From NCBI GenBank assembly GCA_013822735.1, contig PNKZ01000004.1, positions 62,001 to 126,000 of the forward strand: DNA of 64,000 bases, written 5' to 3'. How positions within the stretch are numbered: position 1 is the stretch's first letter; every line of letters begins with the position of its first letter. A program made the position numbers and the translations under genes. The DNA comes from Pirellula sp. Its GTDB lineage: Bacteria > Planctomycetota > Planctomycetia > Pirellulales > PNKZ01. Positions 46,421 through 53,661 of this stretch are shown here, piece after piece. Below the pieces are notes generated by a model, which worked only from the letters and a program-made list of their open reading frames with translations, ran no database searches and had not been told where the DNA came from.

Positions 46421-46592
46421 GACGGAGAGACCTCGAGAGAGTTGCGAAGTCGTTCGGAGTTTGCTCCACGCGGAGCACGCGTTTCTCACCAGCGCCAATT
46501 TACCCGATCGGCCGGCCAAACGCCCGCTTGTTTTTAGGCCGGCGGTTCCGTTAGTTTGCGGTTTGTTCTTTGACAATTCGGCAGTAGCAGGT

Positions 46593-46822
46593 GCGCCTCG
46601 ACGTAAGTGGTGCGTCGGTTCGTGAAGTAAGCCGACACTTACGACGCGATTGCGATTCGGCCGTGCGCAGATAATCGGGGGTTATCTGCGCACAACCCGA
46701 AAACCCACAAGGGGTGCGCAGATAGCATGAGTTATCTGCGCAGTGCCTAGTGCGCAGATAAGTCGTAAGTCGAAAAATGAAGAGTCGCGACGTGCGCGAC
46801 TTACGTCGACTACTGAGGCGCG
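46593..46822. repeat. Nested palindrome cluster, family F (five alternating 12-mers)
   Basis: The 12-mer GTGCGCAGATAA or its reverse complement occurs five times in strictly alternating orientation: 46663-46674 (+), 46682-46693 (-), 46714-46724 (+, one base short), 46732-46742 (-, one base short) and 46750-46761 (+). An outer inverted pair TCGACGTAAGT (46598-46608) / ACTTACGTCGA (46799-46809) encloses them, and GCGCCTC/GAGGCGC lies outside that. The right edge overlaps the stop codon of the neighbouring minus-strand gene. The rest of the gap 46421-46592 shows nothing. Confidence 0.85.
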
Positions 46823-47988
46823 CCGGTCGATTCCGGCGTCGGCTCCGTCACCGGCGGCAACGGCACGATCGACGGCGCAGGGCGACCGCGATTGAACTCG
46901 GCCGGATCGAACGGATCGGACGAAGAGGGCTGCGCCGCAGCGGCCGCGGGAGCGGCGTTTGCAGCGGATGAGGGGACTGTGAGCGACGGATCGGCAGGTA
47001 CGCCGGCAGACTTCGGTAATTCGACGGTGGCCGCAGCAGGCGCCGCGATCGGCAGACGTTGCGAGAGTGTTCCCGGTTCCGAGGCCGGACGGCTCGTCGA
47101 GGTCGTGGCTCGCGAATTCATCGAGACGCGACCTACCCAAGCCGCGATGGCCCGATAGTGTTCGGCGTTGTGAGCATGGAATACGGCTCGCTTCGCGCCG
47201 CCGTGAGGAGAGATCGGCACGGTCAAAAGCTTGCTCGCCGACGGCGACTTGCGGTCGACGAGCTTGAGCACCTCGTGCAAATTCATCTTCACGGCCCGCG
47301 GGTCGGAGCGTTCGTTGAGATAGGCTCGTTGGAGTTGGAACTTGTCGTTGCCGCGCGGTCCGTGGCAACCGGCGGTGGCGCAATAGTTCATCAAGAGCGG
47401 CTGAACGCGCACGGTGAACTCGTGCAGCGAATCGGCCGAGATGCTCCGCGTCGACTCGTTCAGTTCGGCATCGCTGATGGACGGGGCCGCGGCTTTCGGC
47501 GGCGGAACTACTTCGCGCGGTGCGGCCATGGCCGCCTTGAGCCGACGTTCCAGCAAGGCGCAACGCGGATGCGTATCGTCGACGCGGTAGGCTTCGGTGA
47601 GTGCCCGAGCCGCGTGGCCGTAGAGGCCGCGATCGATGGCCCATTGTGCAAGAGCCAAGTGATCTTCGACGTTGCGAACGTTGATCAGCGAGGCCTTGCG
47701 AACGAAAACGTCTTCTAAGTCGCGGCAAACGGCTTCGGCATCCCGAGCGCGTACCTGCAATTCGGTGGTGGGAGTGACGACCAAATAGTAGTCGCCGGAG
47801 CGCGAGATCGAGCCTTCGAGCGTTTCGCCGTTCTTCAGGAGCAGCAAGCCTGATACGGAGCCGAGCGCGAAATCGGATGGCGCGGAGGGTCGAGCAGGAT
47901 CGCTCGGAGCTTGCGCAATAACGGCGGACGCAACGCTTGCGATTGCGAGTAGACAGAGCGATATTAACCGACGGGCGCTATGCGTCAT
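46810..47988 (-). CDS. Secreted planctomycete protein with one cytochrome-like CX4CH motif
   Basis: 392 residues from the ATG at 47988. Signal peptide about 1-26. A small beta region with LLLLKNGETLEGSISRSGDYYLVV (about 45-70) recalls the SHD1-like segments of planctomycete proteins. A helical region follows to about 150. FTVRVQPLLMNYCATAGCHGPRG at about 190-212 resembles planctomycete cytochrome domains, but with four residues between the Cys pair instead of two. The last 110 residues are Ala/Pro/Ser-rich and probably disordered. The stop codon lies at the edge of repeat family F. Confidence 0.7.
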   Translation of the reverse strand: MTHSARRLISLCLLAIASVASAVIAQAPSDPARPSAPSDFALGSVSGLLLLKNGETLEGSISRSGDYYLVVTPTTELQVRARDAEAVCRDLEDVFVRKASLINVRNVEDHLALAQWAIDRGLYGHAARALTEAYRVDDTHPRCALLERRLKAAMAAPREVVPPPKAAAPSISDAELNESTRSISADSLHEFTVRVQPLLMNYCATAGCHGPRGNDKFQLQRAYLNERSDPRAVKMNLHEVLKLVDRKSPSASKLLTVPISPHGGAKRAVFHAHNAEHYRAIAAWVGRVSMNSRATTSTSRPASEPGTLSQRLPIAAPAAATVELPKSAGVPADPSLTVPSSAANAAPAAAAAQPSSSDPFDPAEFNRGRPAPSIVPLPPVTEPTPESTGAPQ

Positions 47989-48091
47989 GGTTCGGGACGA
48001 TAGGCAAACCAAGGGAACGGGTCAAGATCGACCGCGTACCCCCGGAAATTGCCGATTGGGGCGAGGCGAAGTCGTTGCCGGCGTCGCTTAA

Positions 48092-48373
48092 ATGAAGAAG
48101 GTGCGATTCATGCAGGAACTCGTCGAACAGCCGATTGTGATGGACGCAGTAACCTCGTTCGTTTACGTGGGAACCTTGGAGCGGTTCGACGAGGAGTTCT
48201 TCGTGCTGCGCGACGCCGACGTGCACGACCTCCGCGACACGCCGACTCTGACGCGCGAACAATACGTGCTGCGTTGTCGCGAGCATGGGCATGCCGTGAA
48301 TCGGCAGAAGGTTTGGGTTCGTCGCGCCGACGTGGCCAGCATGTCGCGACTGCAGGACGTGATCGTCGAATAG
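48092..48373 (+). CDS. Small conserved protein of unknown function
   Basis: 93 residues. Beta-rich beginning (QPIVMDAVTSFVYVGTLERFDEEFFVLRDADVHDL), which could form an Sm-like fold, then a charged helical end (WVRRADVASMSRLQDVIV). No membrane segment or metal site. The frame starts immediately after an in-frame TAA. I believe relatives occur in other planctomycetes but cannot name a family. It is 126 bases upstream of acylphosphatase. Confidence 0.65.
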   Translation: MKKVRFMQELVEQPIVMDAVTSFVYVGTLERFDEEFFVLRDADVHDLRDTPTLTREQYVLRCREHGHAVNRQKVWVRRADVASMSRLQDVIVE

Positions 48374-48499
48374 CGGCACGGATTCGTCGAGGAAAGTGTT
48401 AGCCTTCCGTGAGTTACCGGACCGCCCCCTGGGCGGAAGTTGACGACGGGGGGTATATTGCCGAGCGTTGGAAGCCATGAGAGGGACTGCGGAATCACG

Positions 48500-48784
48500 A
48501 TGAGCGAGACAGTTACCGTTCGCCGGACCGTGCGATATCGCGGCCGCGTCCAGGGAGTCGGGTTTCGTCAGACGACGTGCGAAACGGCCGCTCGGTTTCC
48601 GGTGACCGGCACCGTCGAGAACCTGCCCGACGGACGAGTGCTCCTAGTGGCCGAAGGGCTGAAGAGTGACGTCGCGGAGTTTCTCGCCGCGGTGCAAAGC
48701 GAACTGGGGCGATTCATCGCGGGAGTCGACGAGGAAGCGGGAGCGAGCACCGGGGAGTTTGTCGGATTTTCGATCCGCCGGTAG
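48500..48784 (+). CDS. acyP: Acylphosphatase
   Basis: 94 residues from the ATG at 48500. Acylphosphatase hydrolyses carboxyl-phosphate bonds. The signature GRVQGVGFRQTTCETA carries catalytic Arg23, and GTVENLPDGRVLLVAEG carries catalytic Asn41. Length and the C-terminal FSIRR are typical. The open frame extends 20 residues further upstream but without family similarity. Confidence 0.95.
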   Translation: MSETVTVRRTVRYRGRVQGVGFRQTTCETAARFPVTGTVENLPDGRVLLVAEGLKSDVAEFLAAVQSELGRFIAGVDEEAGASTGEFVGFSIRR

Positions 48785-48865
48785 TTCCGGTAGTGGGTAG
48801 CTTGAACGGAATGTCAGGACGATCAACAGAATAGCAACCGCGAGGTTGCCGGGAGTCGCAAGCAG

Positions 48866-49804
48866 ATGGGTTCGCAATGGAATTGGGTACAGCCGCTCTG
48901 GATCGTCGTCGTCGGCGCGGCGGGGGCGGCCGTCGGACTATTGGCAATCGCCAAATTGCTCGAACTCGTGTCCCCCTCAACGGCCGCCGTGGCACGCACG
49001 ACCGCGAAAGAGTCGCGCTCGCAGCCGTTGTTCCCGGCAGTCATCGGACTCGGGGTGGTGCTCATTCTGCTGTCGTTGTTCTTGCCGTACGGCACGTTCG
49101 GCGACGACATCAAGATGATGAAAGACACCGGCTTGATGATGATTCTCGTGCTGTCGATCATCCTGGCCGTCTGTTCGGCCAGCGTGTCGATTGCCGATGA
49201 AGTCGACGGCCGGACGGCATTGACCGTGCTTTCCAAGCCGATCACGCGACGACAATTTATCGTGGGCAAGCTCCTCGGCGTGCTCACGCCGATTGTGATT
49301 TTCTACATCGTGATGGGGGCGTTGTTCCTGGCGTCGACGTCGTTCAAGGTGAAGTTCGAGGCCAAGGAGAATTCGCTTCCGCCTCCGAAGGCCGCGCAGT
49401 GCCAGGCCGAGATGCTGCAAACGGTGCCGGCCTTGGTGCTGGCATTTCTTGAGACCGTGGTGATCACTTCGATCAGCGTGGCCGTGAGCACGCGGCTGCC
49501 GATGATGCCGAACATGCTGATCTGCGCGGTGATTTACGTCGTGGGGCACATGACGCCGCTCATCGTGCAATCGTCCATCGGCAAACTGCCGATCGTGGCA
49601 TTCGTCGGTCAATTTTTAGCGACGTTGCTGCCCGTGCTGGAGCATTTCAATATTCAAGCGGCCATCGCATCGGGCCGCGATTCCGTGCTCACATTCATGG
49701 ACTGGTGCGTGTATATCGGCTGGGCGACTTTGTACTGCCTGCTCTACACGACGATGATGCTGCTGTTGTCGCTACTGATGTTTGAAGATCGCGACTTGGC
49801 GTAG
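48866..49804 (+). CDS. ABC-2 type transporter permease
   Basis: 312 residues with about six transmembrane segments: about 12-35, 54-74, 88-110, 133-155, 185-215 and 283-306. The segment ADEVDGRTALTVLSKPITRRQFIVGKLLG is the typical cytoplasmic loop of ABC-2 permeases of the gliding/NosY kind. No ATPase gene is next to it within the window, so the partner is elsewhere. It lies 82 bases after acylphosphatase on the same strand. Confidence 0.85.
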   Translation: MGSQWNWVQPLWIVVVGAAGAAVGLLAIAKLLELVSPSTAAVARTTAKESRSQPLFPAVIGLGVVLILLSLFLPYGTFGDDIKMMKDTGLMMILVLSIILAVCSASVSIADEVDGRTALTVLSKPITRRQFIVGKLLGVLTPIVIFYIVMGALFLASTSFKVKFEAKENSLPPPKAAQCQAEMLQTVPALVLAFLETVVITSISVAVSTRLPMMPNMLICAVIYVVGHMTPLIVQSSIGKLPIVAFVGQFLATLLPVLEHFNIQAAIASGRDSVLTFMDWCVYIGWATLYCLLYTTMMLLLSLLMFEDRDLA

Positions 49805-49819
49805 GGCCGCGATTCCCTA

Positions 49820-50908
49820 CTAGCCTGCGTCGCGGAGGCCGCTTTCCACGCCGGTGCGGTGCCAGTGGGGGCCGGTGAGAATGGTCGGTCGGGTCTCGCG
49901 CGTGGGGCGTTCCTTGGCGGAATCTAGAGCGTCGAGAATCTGCTCGGCCACGCGTACCGCTTCGAGACCGTCGACGCCGGAGACCAACGGTCGCCGGCCG
50001 GTGCGAATCGAGGCGGCGAAGTCTTGGAGTTCGGCGGTGATTGCATCGCGCGGCTCCACTTCCACGCGTTCGGTGCGGAGCCATTCCGTGGCGATGGTTT
50101 CCTTCATCTTCAGCTTTGCAGACGGGTCCAGCGTTTCGACGTCGACATCGCCGCGCGACAAGCGAGAGTCGACATGCGTGATGGTCGCCGTACGGGCGTT
50201 GAGATCGACCGTCGCAAAGCGCTCGGCCGATTGAATCTTGAGTTGCCGTGAAGGGGCCGGAGCGACGCGCGAGGCGTGGAGATTGGCAACGCAGCCGTCG
50301 GCGAAACGAAGTCGGGCGTGGACGATGTCTTCCCGCTTCCCGAGCACCGACTGGGCCACGGCGTCGACGCCGCTGAGCGGCGCGGCCGCGAGCGAGAGTA
50401 CGAGATCAATATCATGGATCATCAAGTCGAGCACGGCGCCGATGTCGGTGGAGCGGAAGCTGAACGGGCCTTCGCGGAGACACTCGATGTAGCGCGGAGC
50501 GGCGAATAACGGTCGCACGGCTTGGAAAGCCGGATTGAAGCGCTCGACATGGCCGACCGCCAATGTGCAGCGACGCAGCAACGCACACTCGACGAGTTCT
50601 TCCGCGTCGGCGACGGTCGACGTGAGCGGCTTTTCTACGAACGCGTGAGCACCGGCATCGAGGAAGTCGTGCGTGATGCGGCGATGATGGCTCGTCGGCG
50701 AGGCGACGACCACGGCATCCACCTTACCGAGCCAAGAGCGGTGATCGGCGGAAGTCGGCACGCCGAATTGCTCGCCGGCTGCCACTCGGGCGGCATCCAC
50801 CGGGTCGACGATTGCCGTGAGCTCAAACTCGTCGAGGGCTTTTAGAATGCGTGCGTGAAATTTGCCGAGATGACCTGCACCGACGACGACCGTGCGAATC
50901 CGACTCAT
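49820..50908 (-). CDS. Gfo/Idh/MocA family oxidoreductase, overlapping lpxA
   Basis: 362 residues from the ATG at 50908, which overlaps the lpxA stop by four bases (ATGA). NAD-binding N-terminal Rossmann fold VVVGAGHLGKFHARIL, then FVEKPLTSTVADAEELV with the family Lys in EKP. The C-terminal domain includes DLMIHDIDLVLSL, carrying the usual Asp/His pair. Coupling to lpxA suggests a sugar-nucleotide substrate in lipid A synthesis. In some bacteria GnnA, of the same superfamily, oxidises UDP-GlcNAc next to lpxA. No GnnB-type aminotransferase is present here, so that role is only a possibility. Confidence 0.88.
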   Translation of the reverse strand: MSRIRTVVVGAGHLGKFHARILKALDEFELTAIVDPVDAARVAAGEQFGVPTSADHRSWLGKVDAVVVASPTSHHRRITHDFLDAGAHAFVEKPLTSTVADAEELVECALLRRCTLAVGHVERFNPAFQAVRPLFAAPRYIECLREGPFSFRSTDIGAVLDLMIHDIDLVLSLAAAPLSGVDAVAQSVLGKREDIVHARLRFADGCVANLHASRVAPAPSRQLKIQSAERFATVDLNARTATITHVDSRLSRGDVDVETLDPSAKLKMKETIATEWLRTERVEVEPRDAITAELQDFAASIRTGRRPLVSGVDGLEAVRVAEQILDALDSAKERPTRETRPTILTGPHWHRTGVESGLRDAG

Positions 50909-51714
50909 GCTGCTCTCCGTAAACGTTCTCGCGACCGACCATGCTTCCCTTCTTGCTGGGCTCGCACAAATTCGAGCAACTGCAAGACTTCGGGCACCGT
51001 GCGATCTTCGTTCTTCAAAATTTCGTGGGCATGCTCGAAACCGACCTTCGAGCGATAGAGCAAGCGATGGGCTTCCAAGAGCGCGTCGACGGCGTCGTTC
51101 GTAAAGTTGTGCCGCTTGAGCGCGACTAAGTTCACGCAGCGCGGCCGAGCCGGATTGCCCTCGGCGAGCATAAACGGCGGCACGTCGTGCAGCACGCAAC
51201 TCAGACCGGCGGTGAAGCTGAACTTGCCGATCGAGGCAAATTGATGCACGCCGATGTTGCCGGAGAGCGTCGCGTGGTCGCCGACATGCACGTGGCCGCC
51301 CAGCAAAGTGCTGTTGGCGATGACGATGCCGGAGCCGAGCTTGCAATCGTGGGCGACATGTACGCACGCCATCAGATAGTTATTGTCGCCGAGCGAAGTG
51401 ACGCCGTCTTCCTTTTCACTCGCGCGATTGACCGTGACGCTTTCGCGGAGCGTGTTGCCGTCGCCGATGGTGACTTGCGTATCGGCGCCGCGATAGGAAA
51501 GATCTTGCGGCTCGCCGCCGACGACGACGCCGGGATACAGTCGGTTGTCGCGGCCCAGCGTGACGCGGCCCATCAGGGTGACGCTGTTTTCGAGCCGCGT
51601 TCCGGCTCCGATACGGACCTTCGGTCCGACCACGCAAAACGGTCCGACGTAGACTTCGTCGTCTAACTCCGCCCGCGGATCGACGACCGCTCCAGGGGCG
51701 ACAAAGACGGCCAT
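50905..51714 (-). CDS. lpxA: UDP-N-acetylglucosamine acyltransferase LpxA
   Basis: 269 residues from the ATG at 51714; an upstream ATG at 51729 would add 5. LpxA adds the first 3-acyl chain in lipid A synthesis. The left-handed beta helix shows in repeated hexapeptides from IGAGTRLENSVTLMGRVTLG onwards. Family segments GGEPQDLSYRG, MACVHVAHDCKLGSGIVIAN (catalytic His) and GNIGVHQFASIGKFSF are present, and a helical C-terminus follows. It comes 57 bases after lpxC on the same strand. Confidence 0.95.
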   Translation of the reverse strand: MAVFVAPGAVVDPRAELDDEVYVGPFCVVGPKVRIGAGTRLENSVTLMGRVTLGRDNRLYPGVVVGGEPQDLSYRGADTQVTIGDGNTLRESVTVNRASEKEDGVTSLGDNNYLMACVHVAHDCKLGSGIVIANSTLLGGHVHVGDHATLSGNIGVHQFASIGKFSFTAGLSCVLHDVPPFMLAEGNPARPRCVNLVALKRHNFTNDAVDALLEAHRLLYRSKVGFEHAHEILKNEDRTVPEVLQLLEFVRAQQEGKHGRSRERLRRAA

Positions 51715-51771
51715 GTGAAACTCCCTCATCGACGACCGACGCAACGTGCGTTCGGTCGGCGAACATTTGTA

Positions 51772-52644
51772 CTAAGCGGTGCGTCGGAAATCGGCGGGCG
51801 CAGCTTCGCTCAACAGCGAGCGAACCAAATCGGCGTTTAAGCGATGGCCGCTCCGATAGGCGACGAAGTGCCCGACCAGGTCGCAACCGGCCAGTGCAAG
51901 GTCGCCCACGAGATCGAGCGACTTGTGTCGCACGCACTCGTCGTGATAACGCAATTCATTGTCGATCGGTCCGTCGGCGTCGAAGATCAACAGATCGCGC
52001 GTCGTCGTCCGTTTGCCGAGTCCTTGCGAGACGAGCCAATCCGCTTCGCTCTTAAGCAAAAACGTGCGACTCGGCGCCAATTCGCGTCGAAACGAATCGA
52101 CCGTGATCGGTAAGGCGAGCGTCTGCTCGCCGACGCAATTGCCCGGACCGTAGTCGAGATGAAATTTAATCGAGAGCGCTCCGGCCGGATTCGGCCGAGC
52201 CTCGATCCAGCAGTCGCGGGTGCCGAGTCGCGTCGTTTCGCGCACGACCAATGCCCGTCGCATCGTCGTTTGCGCGACAAATTCGGCCGACGTCAGAGCC
52301 TCGACAAATGCCTGGCTCGAGCCGTCGCAGCCGGGCATTTCCGGCGCGTCGACCCAAACTTCGCAGTTGTCGACGTGCAACCCGTAAAGGGCCGCCATAA
52401 TGTGCTCGACCATCTCGACCGTAGCCGTGCCCGACCGCAACACCGTGCGGCGAGGAGCTTCGACGCGATGGGCGACGTTGGCGCGAACGCGGGCCGTCGG
52501 GCCGAGATCGCGGCGAACGAAAGTGACGCCGGAATCGGCAGGTGCGGGGCGGAACTCGACGGTGACGTCGCGCCCGCTCCAATAGCCGAACCCGGCGACC
52601 ACCGCCGAGCGCGCGATGGTGCGCTGCTGTCGTGGTGCATACAT
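51772..52644 (-). CDS. lpxC: UDP-3-O-acyl-N-acetylglucosamine deacetylase LpxC
   Basis: 290 residues. LpxC carries out the committed step of lipid A synthesis and is a zinc enzyme. The zinc and catalytic residues are visible: His81 in VEHIMAALYGLHVDN, His240 and Asp244 in RHKSLDLVGDLALAG, and His267 in SGHRLN, with GCDGSSQAFVEAL at 105-116. It is between skp/ompH and lpxA, a common Gram-negative order, and it shows that this planctomycete can make lipid A. Confidence 0.95.
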   Translation of the reverse strand: MYAPRQQRTIARSAVVAGFGYWSGRDVTVEFRPAPADSGVTFVRRDLGPTARVRANVAHRVEAPRRTVLRSGTATVEMVEHIMAALYGLHVDNCEVWVDAPEMPGCDGSSQAFVEALTSAEFVAQTTMRRALVVRETTRLGTRDCWIEARPNPAGALSIKFHLDYGPGNCVGEQTLALPITVDSFRRELAPSRTFLLKSEADWLVSQGLGKRTTTRDLLIFDADGPIDNELRYHDECVRHKSLDLVGDLALAGCDLVGHFVAYRSGHRLNADLVRSLLSEAAPADFRRTA

Positions 52645-52775
52645 CAGAAAAACACCGAATGCAAAGCGTGAGAGAGAAGTCGTCGACGACCGCCAAGCCG
52701 AGGCTCCGGCATTCCAAGACGCCGAAGCACGCCGCGCGGGTTCGTCGACCCGAAAACCATCCGACCGACTTCACT

Positions 52776-53432
52776 CTAGCGCTGCTGCGTCGGCACACCC
52801 GCAGGCTGCGGAACCGCATTCGCGCCGAAGCCCGGCGGGAGCTGCACGCCGCGGTTGCACATGTCGAGAATCACCGGCGTGATGTCGACGCCCGGGTGCT
52901 TATAGAGCACCGTGCTGTTCAAGCCCTGGATCACCGATTGCGGGTTGGTGCCGTCGATCGGGTCGCCGTTGAAGTTGAGAACCAAGAGCACGCCGCTTTG
53001 CGTGGCGTGATAGTTCACGTAGGCCATCACCTCTTGATAGACTTCGAAGTAATTCTTCGCCTTCTTCTCGGCGAAGTTCTTTCGCATGATGTTCACGCGC
53101 AGCGAGATGTCGGCGTCCTTCTTGGCCAATTCTTCTTCTTCGGCCTTGAATTCCGGCGATCCGGGCTTGAGTTCGGAAACGACGCGCTGCGCCTTTTCCT
53201 TCAACGTTTTTTGCTCGCCCATGAACTGCTGTTCGGCGGTCGTGATTTCTTGCTTGAGCACTTCGTCCATCTGCTTGAACCGCATGTGATTGCGGAACAA
53301 GTAGGGCAGGTCGAGAATCGCCACCGGCGAAGCGACCGTAGCCGGGGCTTGTGCTTGCTGGGCCGAAGCCGAAGCAACAAAGAAAACGGAAAGAACCAAC
53401 GCACAACAGCCGGCGGAAATCGATTTCGTCAC
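52776..53432 (-). CDS. OmpH/Skp-like periplasmic chaperone
   Basis: 218 residues from the GTG at 53432, which has AAGGAG six bases upstream and begins a signal peptide (SISAGCCALVLSVFFVASASA). Skp holds unfolded outer-membrane proteins. The family pattern is a first strand (VAILDLPYLFRN), a long coiled-coil at about 55-125 rich in Lys/Glu, then a final strand (GVLLVLNFNG). The tail after about 150 (YKHPGVDITPVILD) resembles planctomycete OmpH proteins. It leads the lpx cluster and fits the outer-membrane context. Confidence 0.85.
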   Translation of the reverse strand: MTKSISAGCCALVLSVFFVASASAQQAQAPATVASPVAILDLPYLFRNHMRFKQMDEVLKQEITTAEQQFMGEQKTLKEKAQRVVSELKPGSPEFKAEEEELAKKDADISLRVNIMRKNFAEKKAKNYFEVYQEVMAYVNYHATQSGVLLVLNFNGDPIDGTNPQSVIQGLNSTVLYKHPGVDITPVILDMCNRGVQLPPGFGANAVPQPAGVPTQQR

Positions 53433-53661
53433 GAGGCACTCCTTGCTCTGAGTCGAGCCGTCCGTAGCTCGATGGGTCACGACGGTTTTACGTTCCGTGT
53501 CGGAACGCCGCTATTCATGAAAACGCCCCGTAGGCGTTTCAAGCGTCGATCGTGGTGCGGCATTGTGACGAAAACGGCCGCAGCGGTAAAGGCCAGTAAA
53601 CCCCGTAAAACACGGGGAAAAACAGGCAGCGAGTCCGCCGCACGGACTCCGAACGACGTTG

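Noticed and set aside
49820-51367. Longer version of the Gfo/Idh gene extending 153 codons upstream
   Set aside because: The extension lies inside lpxA in another frame; the Rossmann fold starts at the ATG at 50908.
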